Positions 1-9,695 of a stretch of 59,067 bases of DNA are shown here, piece by piece; within the stretch, counting starts at the first letter, position 1; every line of letters starts with the position of its first letter. The DNA comes from Candidatus Sumerlaeota bacterium. Its GTDB lineage: Bacteria > Sumerlaeota > Sumerlaeia > MWCT01 > JAUWMI01. Location of the stretch: the NCBI GenBank assembly GCA_030613245.1, contig JAUWMI010000029.1, forward strand, positions 1-59,067, in the 5' to 3' direction. The notes beneath the pieces are model-generated. The model was not told where the DNA came from. It ran no database searches and saw nothing but the letters and a program-made list of their open reading frames with translations. Position numbers and translations under genes: made by a program.

Positions 1-333
1 TCACCAGGCTACTACTTGACCCTACATATAATACATGATTATTCTTGTTTGTAAGAACATATACATATCCTAATCTATTTCTCATATCATTAGTCATTAT
101 AGGAGTAAGATCCTTCGTCGCTTCGCTCCTCAGGATGAGCAGTCGGTGTTATAGAAAACTCCCCGACTGCTCAGATAATTGCAATTCATTATAGGGTATT
201 TGGAACGCGACGTCTTGAAATTGAATTTAGAGTTTTTCCCCCTAAGGGTCAACCAGAAAAATTTTTGTTCGGTACCATAAAAATGCTAGCCCATGCTCGA
301 AAATGTTCTGCACGTTGCGCCTGGCAAGCAATC
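1..333. other. non-coding left edge with palindromes
   Basis: No convincing gene lies here; the short open frames have no recognisable composition or ribosome binding site. At 109-138 there is a stretch beginning GATCCTTCG and ending CAGGATGA, which resembles a REP-like palindrome common in bacterial intergenic DNA. At 137-146 and 163-172 there are perfect 10-bp inverted arms (GAGCAGTCGG and CCGACTGCTC) with a 16-nt loop. The region is downstream of the minus-strand gene at 334-4242. The hairpin has no T-run on that strand, so it is not an obvious terminator. Confidence 0.5.
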
Positions 334-3300
334 TCAGGGTGTGAGCGCAAGGCGATACTGTATAAACTTCTGGTTGTGGCCAAAGGTTATCGTGTCGTAT
401 CGCTTTTCCGCATAGCCGGGAGCACTGGCATACAGGTCGTACGTCCCGTCCGGAAGTCCGTAAATAAGGAATTCGCCGGCCATATTCGAGTCGGCGCTCC
501 ACTCCAGTGCCTTAAGGATTTTCGTAGAATTCGTATGTGGCGCAGTCGTTGAAACGAGGATAATTGTAGCTCCTGCAACTGGTTGCTGGCTGCCATTTTC
601 GACCACTATGCCGCTGAATTCCGCATTAAGAAACTCGATGTCCTTCTGTATTTCTTTCGTCACCAGGCTGACATAGTCGCTCGTGGCAATGAATCGCGGG
701 GGCGTCCCAGGGGGTGGCGTAATTACCTTCGCCTCGGCAAGCAGGTAGTATGTTCCCGGAGTGAGATTCTCGATGACGTATTGGCCGTTCTGGGCCACTC
801 TGGCTGTAATGCCGTGCGACCCATTAATAAAATTATTGCTGTCAACAAGATATACCTTCAGGCGGAAATCCTGTAATCCCAGGGCATAGCTGAACAGGGT
901 TCCGCGGAGCGTATGCGAGGTGTCCAGGATAAAATCGACCGTGATGGATTCGTCAGCCAGAACGTATGCCTGCTCGACAGCGTAGACCTTCTGGCCACTA
1001 ATAGTTTTTTCTGCAGTCAGCGTAGCATAGCCGGGAGGAATCCCGTCAATAATATAGTGGCCTCCCGTGTCAGTTGATGCTTTCTTAGTCACATCACCCG
1101 AGCTGGCGGAGACAGTTACCCGGGCCATAGCCTTTCCATCACCGTCCACCACTGTGCCTTCCACAATTCCGCCAGGGTCCATCAAAATGTCGCCAAGCAC
1201 AGTGGGCTCATCTTTAGAGACGCGAATGCCGCGAATGTGTGTGGTTAGATAATGGCTATGGCGCAAAGTCAGGATGTAAGTATCAGGGACAAGGGAGGTA
1301 AACCGGATCATCCCATCATTGCTTGACCTTGCGGTATTCTTCCATCCCTTATTCAATTTCCCTTGGACGCCGCCAATTGGCAAATTCGTTGCCGAGGAGA
1401 CAATCCGGGCTTTTATGCTTCCTCCTGGATCCAGCATAATGGTGCCTATCTGTGTCGTGCCGGGCGAGAAAACCGAGATGTGCTCAACGCGTTTCTTAGC
1501 GTACGCATCAGAAATGATTTCCAGCCGGTAAGTGCCGTCGGGAAGATCTGTAAGCAGAAATTCCCCCCGGTCGTTTAAAAAAGACCTATTGCGAATGGCA
1601 AAATTGCCGGTTGCGCCGTCCCCCTGGTCAACCGTTGCGTCGGCGTTCACCACAAAATTGGGCACTGGCAGAAGCGTGGAGCTATCCAGGACATTTCCGC
1701 TGATAGCCCCATTAATGGGGAAGATGAAATCCACATCCCCTCGACCGCTCTCAACATTTCTTTTGCGCAGGCGATACGATTGCGTTCCGCTTGCCGTCTT
1801 CTTCCTTGCGGTGGCGGTCACCGTGAATTGTCCCTCCCCAATGTTCGAAATAGCATAGTACCCCGTGGCATCCGCAGTTGCTGATCCACTTCCTCTAGCG
1901 CTGCCCTGGGGTCTGGCATTTACTCGGGTATCCTTCAGCGCACTCCCTTTATCATCAATAACCATGCCTGAAATCTGGTAACCACGGGCAAGGGTAAAGT
2001 TGACGTCAGACAGGTGTTCCTCTTCGGCAAGTTCGAGTGAGCGTCGCTGCGTGACGTAGCCATCTGCGGACGTCCTGATGTTCACACGGCCCTCGGCAAC
2101 GTAAAAAAACCTGTACCGGCCATCAGACATCGTCCATGCCTCTGGCTGGTCCGAATAGCGATCTCCTTCAAAGCTGCTATGATTGAGCTGGAGTCGGGCC
2201 TGGCTTATTGGCGTCCCGTCGGAATTGGTGACTTTCCCCGCAATAGAGCCCCCTCGTTTCAGGATGATGTTGACGGAAGCCAAGGGCTGCTTCTCGCTCA
2301 GCAAGATATGTTCGCTTTTTCCTTTTGCGAAATTCTCTGCACATGCACTGGCATAGAGTTCAAGTGTTTTGGCAACGTTAATGCCGGAAATCTTGAAATA
2401 CCCATTCACGTCAGTGGCTGTCTTGAGCTTACGCGTGTTTATGCGATTTTGAGTTCTCGGCGGTTGAAAGATTTGCACCATGGCACATGGTATTGGCTGA
2501 TGCGCTGACGTGTAGACGTAACCGTCAACGCTTCCGCCGCTATAGAGCTTGAGGATCACGCGCGGAGAAGGTTGATCTCGATCCAGAACCACCCTATATT
2601 GCTGACGATAGGAAGTAATACTTACATAACCTTCTGCAGAGGCAGTTAAATAATAAATGCCAGCCGGAAGATTCTTGAACGTGAAGTCTCCCATGTCGTC
2701 GGTGGTGGATTGCATTTTTCGGCCTGCGGGGAACTTGTTGCCAACCTGTGTACGTGCCGCCACTACAGCCTGGGCAACGCCTTTCTTGGTCACGGCGTCC
2801 ACAACAAAACCATTGATGGTTAGCCCCTCATAGACTTCAAAGTCTATACCTGTGACTTGCTTGCCGGGCTCAACTTTTACTCCGTGTTTTTCGGGAGCCG
2901 TAAGCCGGTTGGAAACAACCGCGAGCGAGTACGTATCGCCTGGCAGATTGTCAAACACATAGATGCCCGCACTGTCGCTGGCTGCTCGTTTGCTCAAGGC
3001 ATACTTTCCACCGCTACCCCGTAATTGTATCCGCAGATTTGTCACCGGTTCTCCCGTATCGAGGTACGTAGCCTTGCCTGTAATTGACCCACCGTGTCCC
3101 AGCACGAGGACGTTGTCACTACTGTTAGGTTGGATGCCGGGAAAAACGCCTTGCGCAAAACCCGGAGCTTCAGCCATAAGATCGTACCAGCCTTCTGGAC
3201 GCACATCTTTGATTGCAAAATGTCCTTCACTATCGGTCAGCACAATGAGCGGCTTTTCAATTACCGTTTTACGACTCTGGGGAGCAGTGTATGAGTGTAC

Positions 3301-4242
3301 CCAGACCTTGGCGCCTTGAATGGGTTTCTTTTGTGCAGTGACTACCTTCCCCTCAATCGTCGCGGCAGCGGAAAGTACAATAGTTATCGGAGCGGGAGGC
3401 GTTTGGGGATTCAGGGTGATGTTTTGCGCTGCGGGGGCGAATCCTTGCTTCTCTGCCTTTAACAAGTTAGCTCCAGTGGCAAGGTGAGCCAGGATGAAAC
3501 CACCGTCAGGCCCTGACATCGTGCTGCTGTATCGGTAGGAGGCGGAGAGTGGTTTCCCACCAAACAAATTCAGACGCGAAATAGTCTTTTCCACAAATAC
3601 ACGGGTGTCTCTTACTGGTTGTTGACTTGCATCAACCACTTTACCCTCTAAGCTTAGGCCCGGGTTCAGTGTAAAGTCCAAACCCTCGAGCTGCTGTCTG
3701 TCTTTTAACGCGATGTTAGTGAGACATGCTGAAGCGTAATCGGGATGAAATACACGAATTTCGTAAGAGCTGGCAGTAAGATTTGAAACCCTGTACTGAC
3801 CGTCCGATCCGGTTGACACTGTGGCAACAGGTTGATCAGAATCGTTGGAGATATTCAGAGCGGAGACATCTACGCCAGGCACTGGAGTTTTTGACTCGTC
3901 GGTTATTATTCCAGCAATAGAGGCGAGGAGCGGTGCGCCGACCTTACTCGGTTGGCGAGGCATCGTTTGAGTACTTGCGGCAGCATGTGTGACCAGGGAT
4001 TGCGCGAGCGTTGGACTCGTTGTCCGGATCACAGGCGACTGGGTCACCAGTCCGCTTCGTGCATCTAATGGGCCGAGTATTGTAGTTTCATCAGGCGCCG
4101 GTTTTGAAACAGCGGGAACAGTATCAGGCGATACGGCACTCGGCTGCCGAGCCTGGTCACTCACAAACCTGTATACTGCGAGAGCAACCAGCACGCAGAA
4201 TATGCTGAGCAGGAGAAGTGTACTGGGCTTAGGCGCTGTCAT
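334..4242 (-). CDS. surface protein of tandem carboxypeptidase-regulatory-like domains
   Basis: About 1302 residues. The N-terminus has a short basic stretch and one hydrophobic segment (about residues 8-25), a signal peptide or signal anchor, so the body is probably outside the cytoplasm. The rest is about 13 repeats of 85-100 residues, each opening with a pattern like GxVVD...PVxxAxV and closing with a G-Y-x-L-x-A type strand (for example IEGKVVTAQKKPIQGAKV and VEGTVVDGDGKAMARV). This is the signature of the CarboxypepD_reg or Cna-B-like beta-sandwich, found in adhesins, stalks and substrate-binding proteins. No peptidase domain is present. I chose the ATG at 4242 because GGAAGGA lies just upstream; the frame is open to a TTG at 4275. 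It is divergent from pal, and nothing similar is adjacent. A structural or adhesive role is inferred from architecture only. Confidence 0.8.
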   Translation of the reverse strand: MTAPKPSTLLLLSIFCVLVALAVYRFVSDQARQPSAVSPDTVPAVSKPAPDETTILGPLDARSGLVTQSPVIRTTSPTLAQSLVTHAAASTQTMPRQPSKVGAPLLASIAGIITDESKTPVPGVDVSALNISNDSDQPVATVSTGSDGQYRVSNLTASSYEIRVFHPDYASACLTNIALKDRQQLEGLDFTLNPGLSLEGKVVDASQQPVRDTRVFVEKTISRLNLFGGKPLSASYRYSSTMSGPDGGFILAHLATGANLLKAEKQGFAPAAQNITLNPQTPPAPITIVLSAAATIEGKVVTAQKKPIQGAKVWVHSYTAPQSRKTVIEKPLIVLTDSEGHFAIKDVRPEGWYDLMAEAPGFAQGVFPGIQPNSSDNVLVLGHGGSITGKATYLDTGEPVTNLRIQLRGSGGKYALSKRAASDSAGIYVFDNLPGDTYSLAVVSNRLTAPEKHGVKVEPGKQVTGIDFEVYEGLTINGFVVDAVTKKGVAQAVVAARTQVGNKFPAGRKMQSTTDDMGDFTFKNLPAGIYYLTASAEGYVSITSYRQQYRVVLDRDQPSPRVILKLYSGGSVDGYVYTSAHQPIPCAMVQIFQPPRTQNRINTRKLKTATDVNGYFKISGINVAKTLELYASACAENFAKGKSEHILLSEKQPLASVNIILKRGGSIAGKVTNSDGTPISQARLQLNHSSFEGDRYSDQPEAWTMSDGRYRFFYVAEGRVNIRTSADGYVTQRRSLELAEEEHLSDVNFTLARGYQISGMVIDDKGSALKDTRVNARPQGSARGSGSATADATGYYAISNIGEGQFTVTATARKKTASGTQSYRLRKRNVESGRGDVDFIFPINGAISGNVLDSSTLLPVPNFVVNADATVDQGDGATGNFAIRNRSFLNDRGEFLLTDLPDGTYRLEIISDAYAKKRVEHISVFSPGTTQIGTIMLDPGGSIKARIVSSATNLPIGGVQGKLNKGWKNTARSSNDGMIRFTSLVPDTYILTLRHSHYLTTHIRGIRVSKDEPTVLGDILMDPGGIVEGTVVDGDGKAMARVTVSASSGDVTKKASTDTGGHYIIDGIPPGYATLTAEKTISGQKVYAVEQAYVLADESITVDFILDTSHTLRGTLFSYALGLQDFRLKVYLVDSNNFINGSHGITARVAQNGQYVIENLTPGTYYLLAEAKVITPPPGTPPRFIATSDYVSLVTKEIQKDIEFLNAEFSGIVVENGSQQPVAGATIILVSTTAPHTNSTKILKALEWSADSNMAGEFLIYGLPDGTYDLYASAPGYAEKRYDTITFGHNQKFIQYRLALTP

Positions 4243-4761
4243 TGCAATGCTCGTCCTTCCCGGACTCAGTACCAATAATCGTTCGCTTTATAAAAATCTC
4301 CGGTCTCTTATAAAACGAATGGCAATTTCGAGCGCAAAGATCGCGTGAAACATTGGAAGCGGTGGCTCTCTTTCAGAATTTGACCGTCTATAATAAGACT
4401 AGACAGAACTCAGAAAAGTTTATCAATTGGCGGTCTGGTATGGCAAGGTAAATTCAAAGGAGATATGGGGTGTAGGAAGAATTTAATGGGGTGTTGGTGG
4501 TGGGTTTGCGCCTGAGAAACGTAGATTCCCGCGCAGAAGCGAGCTCTTCTGTATTATGCGAAGGCTTTTTCAGTGCAGAGGTCAGGTTCAGACAGGTGAA
4601 AAAATCGGCGTTGGTGAGTTCTGATACACGGACTGCACGCAGCATTTAACTCTTGACATAGATTCATCGGTTAGAGCTAGAATACAAACCGATTTGCAGA
4701 AAGGGGTGAGAAAGAAAGTTATTGCCACGCAGGCTTGCCATTAAACTCTGAGGAGGATGTT
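4243..4761. other. divergent intergenic region upstream of pal
   Basis: This 519-nt region separates the minus-strand repeat protein from pal. It contains the pal promoter listed separately. I see no other gene; a 63-codon minus frame at 4454-4645 lacks a ribosome binding site and recognisable content. Confidence 0.5.
4653..4683 (+). promoter_or_regulatory. sigma70-like promoter of pal
   Basis: A perfect -35 TTGACA (4653-4658) and a near-consensus -10 TAGAAT (4678-4683) are separated by 19 nt, slightly longer than the ideal 17. The predicted transcript starts about 70 nt before the pal ATG. Confidence 0.5.
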
Positions 4762-5337
4762 ATGAAGCGCATGTGGACGTATCCCGTGGAATCTCTGCTC
4801 ATAGTAGGTTTGATTTCATTGTTGTCGCTGAGTTGTGGAGTGCTGAGCAAGAAAGAACGCGTTTCTACGATTCCTATCTCCCAGCCTGAGCAGGTAACCA
4901 GCGAGATAGAAAGGAAAGCCCAGGTTCCTGAACAGGCTCCCCCCGTAACAGGTGAAGAAGCTGCGCGGCGCATTAGGCCACTTCCAGGTCTTCATGAAAT
5001 GGCCGGCATGCTGAAGACGGTTTACTTTGATTACGACAAATCTAGCATTCGGGGTGACCAGCGCCCGGGGCTGGATCAGAACGCAGAGTTCCTGCTTATC
5101 AATCCTGATATCAATGTGTTGCTTGAAGGACACTGCGACGAGCGGGGCACGGTAGAGTACAATTTTGCCCTGGGCGGACGTCGGGTGACATCGGTCAAGG
5201 ATTACATGATCAAGAAAGGGATTGTGGAGCATCGGCTGGCAACGCTGTCCAAGGGCGAGGAAGAGCCCGTAGTTCCCGGGCACAACGAGGAAGCGTGGGC
5301 GAAGAATCGGCGGGTTAAATTCATCATTATTGAATAG
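4762..5337 (+). CDS. pal: peptidoglycan-associated lipoprotein, OmpA family
   Basis: 191 residues. An N-terminal hydrophobic segment ends in a cysteine (LLSLSC), a weak lipobox, suggesting a lipoprotein. The C-terminal half is a Pal/OmpA peptidoglycan-binding domain. It has VYFDYDKSSIR, then GHCDERGTVEYNFALGGRR, in which D and R contact diaminopimelate in known family members, then a C-terminal NRRVKFIII strand. Pal anchors the outer membrane to peptidoglycan with TolB, but no tol genes lie in the window. I chose the ATG at 4762 because GAGGAGG sits directly upstream; an in-frame upstream start at 4735 has no such site. It appears monocistronic. Confidence 0.85.
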   Translation: MKRMWTYPVESLLIVGLISLLSLSCGVLSKKERVSTIPISQPEQVTSEIERKAQVPEQAPPVTGEEAARRIRPLPGLHEMAGMLKTVYFDYDKSSIRGDQRPGLDQNAEFLLINPDINVLLEGHCDERGTVEYNFALGGRRVTSVKDYMIKKGIVEHRLATLSKGEEEPVVPGHNEEAWAKNRRVKFIIIE

Positions 5338-5954
5338 CCTTTCCCGAAGGTCGAGAAATTTATAGTGGCCGTTTGTAAATTGTAAATGCTCTTACAGCCG
5401 TTACATAGCTGGTCTTTAACGCTCATCCTGAGCGGACAGGCTAACGGATGTTCAGTGGAGGGCTGATTGCGCAGTCAATGGAGCCCCATTGGCAAAAGGG
5501 GTTCTGACTGTAGATCGTACCCTCCATAATTTTATGTCCTGTGCCATACAAAATCGAGGTCCCGTTCCTGCTGTAGGACGATAGTGGTATGTAGTCTGGT
5601 TCTGACCAAGCGCACATGATTCAGGTTGGTGTTCAACGCATTGAGGAGTTTTAGGTCTGGCAGAGAGAGCTTGCCTCTGATTGTCTCTTCATTTTTTCTT
5701 CACGCCTGTGCTAACCGTAGTGCTCCGAAAGTTCGGTCATGTTTAACGCATGGTGAGTGACGTCCTGTGGGGGTATATTTTTCTTGATTCTTGCAGCAGC
5801 GGTGTGAGATGTACACTGCAAGTCTTCTTTGCCCTCCGGTCTTCCGGTAGAGAGATTTCCTGCCTCGCAGGCCGAGGCCGGACGGTCACGCGTCGGAGCC
5901 GCAAGAAGACATCTTTTCCTCTGTTATTAGGCGCTGTGAGAAAGGACAGGAAGT
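5338..5954. other. 617-nt intergenic region
   Basis: No gene recognised. Around 5418-5432 the string CTCATCCTGAGCG is part of a widely dispersed palindromic repeat type. At about 5870-5890 there is a GC-rich inverted repeat (GCCTCG / CGAGGC). The open frames of 80-90 codons here overlap on both strands and resemble no family. Confidence 0.4.
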
Positions 5955-6857
5955 ATGTTGCGCCAGCTATTGCCGGGAGATTTGGAGGCAATTACAGAGA
6001 TTTGCCAGGTAGGGATGCCCCATGACCGCTTCTTCGCGGAGTTAGTTAAAGAGAAGACCTTAGGGGCAAGAGACTACGACCCTGGGCTGTCGCTGGTGGA
6101 TGAGAACTCCGGATGCATTCGAGGGTTTGTTCAAGGCGTATTTGGTGAGGTTCTTGGTGTCGCCCATGGATGGATCCGGCTGATGGTCGTGCACCCCTCA
6201 TTTCGAAAGCAAGGTGTTGGCTCGCTGCTGCTTCAGGAGATCGAGAATCGCCTTCGGGCGAAAGGAGCCAGAAAGATTTCAACTATGGACAGCACGCCGA
6301 ACTATCTGACTCCTGGAGTTGATTCCCGCTATACCGAGGCGTATGGTTTCTTTGAGAAGCATGGCTATCAGCGAGTCAGGGAAAATATGAATCTTATTTG
6401 CGACGTGCGACCTGATCAATTCGATGTATCCGCGGACATTGATCGCTTAGAGCGCGAGGGATTTCAGATCAAGCGGGCTGACTCCGCAGACAAAGAGCGC
6501 GTGCTGAAATTCTTACGCGCTGAGTTTCCCGCGTGGGTTGGCGAGGTTCTAGAATGCTACAGGAACCGTCCCGTTAGTCTTTATATTTGCTATCACCAGG
6601 GAGAGGTTGTGGGATTTTCAGCCTATGAGGCAAATAATCGAAACACCGGGTGGTTTGGCCCGATGGGTGTGCTGCCGATGACTCGCGGCCGGGGCATTGG
6701 AGGCATTTTGTGTCAGCTTTGCCTCGGTGATATTGGCCGCCAGGGCCACACTCAGAGCATTATTCCCTGGGTTGGGCCGGTGCGATTTTACTCGAAGGTG
6801 TGCAATTCGCGCATTGACCGCATTTTCTGGATTTACGAGAAGGAATTGGCCGGGTAG
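5955..6857 (+). CDS. tandem GNAT N-acetyltransferase
   Basis: 300 residues with two GNAT-like halves. The first has a clear acetyl-CoA motif A (VVHPSFRKQGVGSLLL, about residues 77-93), matching the Q/RxxGxG/A signature. The second has GVLPMTRGRGIGGILC (about 237-252), a second copy of the same signature. Both loops look intact, which is less common in tandem GNATs, where one half is often inactive. The substrate cannot be told from sequence. The ATG at 5955 has an AGGAAG site. It is followed 30 nt later by a small zinc-ribbon gene, so the two are probably cotranscribed. Confidence 0.8.
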   Translation: MLRQLLPGDLEAITEICQVGMPHDRFFAELVKEKTLGARDYDPGLSLVDENSGCIRGFVQGVFGEVLGVAHGWIRLMVVHPSFRKQGVGSLLLQEIENRLRAKGARKISTMDSTPNYLTPGVDSRYTEAYGFFEKHGYQRVRENMNLICDVRPDQFDVSADIDRLEREGFQIKRADSADKERVLKFLRAEFPAWVGEVLECYRNRPVSLYICYHQGEVVGFSAYEANNRNTGWFGPMGVLPMTRGRGIGGILCQLCLGDIGRQGHTQSIIPWVGPVRFYSKVCNSRIDRIFWIYEKELAG

Positions 6858-6887
6858 TGCAATATTTTGGAAGGAGCACAGTTCGAC

Positions 6888-7199
6888 ATGGAATACGAAG
6901 AGATGCTGGTCACGAACGAATTTTCCGAGATCATCCGGTATCACAATAGGGCGTTGGAGCGCCTGAAACGCTTCCAGGAGGGCTATCCGTACCTGATTGC
7001 CCCCAACGTGTTTTCGGCTGTGGAATTCAATCTAAAGGAGAATATCACCGTTCTTTATAGGGAATTTCAAGGCCTGCAGAACCAGAAAGAAAAGAAATAC
7101 GATACGAAGCACACCTGCCGAAGGTGTAATCAGGTGTTTTTCACGTCGTTGCCCGATGGGCTGTGTGACGAATGTCGAGGGAAAGGCGCGCCGGAATAG
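6888..7199 (+). CDS. small zinc-ribbon protein
   Basis: 103 residues, no recognised family. The first 70 residues are charged and helix-forming. The C-terminus has two CxxC knuckles (CRRCNQ and CDECRG) about 13 residues apart, the spacing of a zinc ribbon. The ATG at 6888 is preceded by GGAAGGAG; an in-frame TTG at 6867 lies within that site. It sits between the acetyltransferase and the sugar dehydratase. A role in protein or nucleic-acid contact is only a guess from the ribbon. Confidence 0.6.
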   Translation: MEYEEMLVTNEFSEIIRYHNRALERLKRFQEGYPYLIAPNVFSAVEFNLKENITVLYREFQGLQNQKEKKYDTKHTCRRCNQVFFTSLPDGLCDECRGKGAPE

Positions 7200-7255
7200 C
7201 CTATATTAGCCTCTTTAGGCGCAAATCTGAGTACTATACGGAAGAATTCTACATC

Positions 7256-9142
7256 ATGCTGAGTCGTAAGGTCCATAGAATTGTGTTGCTGGCCATTGAT
7301 GCGCTGCTCGTCGCAGTAGCGTTTGGCGTTGCTTATCAGCTGCGCTTTGACTTTCACGTATTGCCAGGGTACAAGCCCCAGTTCCTTTACCTGGTCGGGT
7401 TCGTAGTCGCACTTCGACTTGTTCTATTTGGCTTGTTTCACCTCTATAAGGGCATCTTACGCTATGCAAGCATCTATGAGTTACGTGCGATTATTTTTTC
7501 CGTGACGGTTGGCACGGTCATTGTGATGCTCTTCAATTTGCTGGTGGAGTACCTGGCACGTCTGGGCCCCTTGCCGCTGAACCCCTCAGGAACGCATGTT
7601 TTGCGGATTCCCTGGAGCGTGGTGATTATGGAGTGGGGATTGGCCATTATCCTGATAGGTGGGGAGCGCTTGTCGCGCCGAATGTTGCTCACTGCGGGGC
7701 AGCGGCTGCCAAGCGATGCTCTGCGAGTGCTGGTTATCGGTGCAGGTGATGAAGGGGAAGCAGTGGTTCGTGACATGCTGAATAATCCACAGCGAGGGTA
7801 TCGGCCGGTTGTTTTAATTGATAATGATCGGCGTAAGATCGGGCGGCGTATTCACAATCTCCAGGTGGTGGGCGACATTTCCTGTCTGCGCGATGCTATT
7901 GATCGCTATCGCATTGATACAGTGCTGATTGCCTTGCCTGATGCCTCGCCGAAAAAGATCCAGGAAATCGTCGTGGAGTGCAAAAAGACACCTGTCTCCT
8001 TCAAGATAGTTCCCAGCATGCATGACCTTATTGAGGGGCGGATTTCAGTTAGTGAAATTCGGCCCGTGGAGATTGAAGATCTGCTCGGCCGCGAGCCAGT
8101 TCGGCTGGAGCTCCCGCCAGACAAGAACTACATCCGCGGCGAACGGGTCATGGTTACAGGAGCAGGAGGCTCGATAGGGTCGGAGATCTGCCGCCAGGTT
8201 GTCCTCTACCATCCGCAGAAATTGCTCCTTTTTGGCAAAGGCGAGAATAGCATCTACGAGATCGCCACGGAGCTGGGTTTCCATTTTCAAGACGACACGA
8301 TCGCCGTGGAGATTGGTGATGTCCGCGATCCCGAGAAGCTCGAGCACGTCTTTGCCTCTTTTCGGCCGACCATTGTTTTCCACGCTGCAGCCCATAAGCA
8401 CGTACCGCTCATGGAGCTGAATCCTGATGAGTCTGTGCGGAACAATATTATAGGCACCTATCGCCTGGCCCGGACAGCAGACAAATATCAGGTGAGGAAG
8501 TTTATATTTACCTCCACCGACAAGGCCGTGAGGCCCACCAGTATTATGGGGGCAACCAAGCGGGTAGGCGAAATGGTGATCTATGGCCTTGGTAAGCACT
8601 CTGGCACGAACTTCATGGCCGTGCGGTTCGGCAATGTGCTGGGAAGCCGCGGCTCAGTCATTCCTCTGTTTAAACGCCAGATCCAACGTGGCGGCCCAAT
8701 TACGGTGACGCATCCAGAGGCCTCGCGCTACTTTATGACAATCCCCGAGGCCGTGAGTCTGGTTATTCATACCGGAGCGATCGGAAAGAAGGGCCAGTTG
8801 TTCCTCCTTGACATGGGCACGCCGGTGCGGATCGCTGATCTGGCCGCTACTCTGGTTACGCTTTCAGGCTACGAGCCTGGAGTGGATGTTGACATTGTTT
8901 TTACCGGTCTGCGGCCCGGCGAAAAGTTATCCGAGGAGCTCCTGACAAAAGGCGAAGGGGTACGCTCAACTGAGATGGGCAAGATTTTTGTTGTGGAGTC
9001 AGAGGCCGTAGATTGGGAAACTCTGCAGCGCCAGATTGCGCTGCTGGACGAATGTGCTGCGAGGAACGATCGGGCCAAAATTGTTGAGCTCCTCAAACAG
9101 CTTGTACCCGACTTCACCCCGGCGTATTATAAGAGTGGCTAG
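7256..9142 (+). CDS. CapD/PglF-type NDP-sugar 4,6-dehydratase, membrane-bound
   Basis: About 628 residues. The N-terminus has four membrane segments (roughly residues 5-130). A first Rossmann motif VIGAGDEGE follows at about 159 and a second, VTGAGGSIGS, at about 299. The catalytic region has STDKAVRP (about 420) and MGATK (about 431-435), where Met replaces the SDR tyrosine as is usual for PglF, WbpM and CapD. Known members convert UDP-GlcNAc to a 4-keto-6-deoxy sugar at the cytoplasmic membrane, the first step to bacillosamine, QuiNAc or FucNAc-type sugars. I prefer the ATG at 7256; an earlier frame start at 7172 would overlap the zinc-ribbon gene. No aminotransferase partner follows directly. 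Confidence 0.88.
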   Translation: MLSRKVHRIVLLAIDALLVAVAFGVAYQLRFDFHVLPGYKPQFLYLVGFVVALRLVLFGLFHLYKGILRYASIYELRAIIFSVTVGTVIVMLFNLLVEYLARLGPLPLNPSGTHVLRIPWSVVIMEWGLAIILIGGERLSRRMLLTAGQRLPSDALRVLVIGAGDEGEAVVRDMLNNPQRGYRPVVLIDNDRRKIGRRIHNLQVVGDISCLRDAIDRYRIDTVLIALPDASPKKIQEIVVECKKTPVSFKIVPSMHDLIEGRISVSEIRPVEIEDLLGREPVRLELPPDKNYIRGERVMVTGAGGSIGSEICRQVVLYHPQKLLLFGKGENSIYEIATELGFHFQDDTIAVEIGDVRDPEKLEHVFASFRPTIVFHAAAHKHVPLMELNPDESVRNNIIGTYRLARTADKYQVRKFIFTSTDKAVRPTSIMGATKRVGEMVIYGLGKHSGTNFMAVRFGNVLGSRGSVIPLFKRQIQRGGPITVTHPEASRYFMTIPEAVSLVIHTGAIGKKGQLFLLDMGTPVRIADLAATLVTLSGYEPGVDVDIVFTGLRPGEKLSEELLTKGEGVRSTEMGKIFVVESEAVDWETLQRQIALLDECAARNDRAKIVELLKQLVPDFTPAYYKSG

Positions 9143-9695
9143 TAGGCCCGATTGAGCTGGACATGGGTGCCAGGGCGTTATACGTTAGCTGGCACGAATC
9201 TGATGGTCGGCTGGAAAAGTGAGTCAGTTGCACAGGAGCGATTCCGGCAGGGCGGGTATGGGTGTACTTGCTGTGTTGAGGAGATCTGGTCTGGGGAGCA
9301 TAACGCCGCAGAAACTAACCAGAAGTGCTCGTGTCGATCGTACACAAATAGTGCCCTTTTTTGTTGAAATCGCTTTAGGATTCCTGGTACTGTCTAATAA
9401 GAAGATTAACAGAAAGCGCGTTTCAGCCTTTTCTTAGTGCAAAGTGACCGGTCCGAGAGTCGGCTGGTTAGAACGGCTGTAGCTGGCGGTCGGTTTTTAG
9501 GTTTTTTCCTTCATAAGGCTTTCACCTCTCCATGCTCCTTTTGTCCGCGGGTTTTTTCAGCGTTGTACGGCTTTATAAGTTTGACAGACGTATATACAAG
9601 TGTCTGGATGTGGGTAGAGAGGTGCGGCGGAGTGGAAAGGCGAGATGAATTGCCATTCCAGGGCGCTGAGTGCTTGTCCAAGGTGGTGAACGACT
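9143..9695. other. 553-nt intergenic region before the KamA-type gene
   Basis: No gene, RNA or known riboswitch recognised. Three overlapping frames of 70-92 codons have no ribosome binding sites and unlikely compositions. An untranslated leader for the downstream radical SAM gene may begin here, but I see no convincing promoter pair. Confidence 0.35.
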
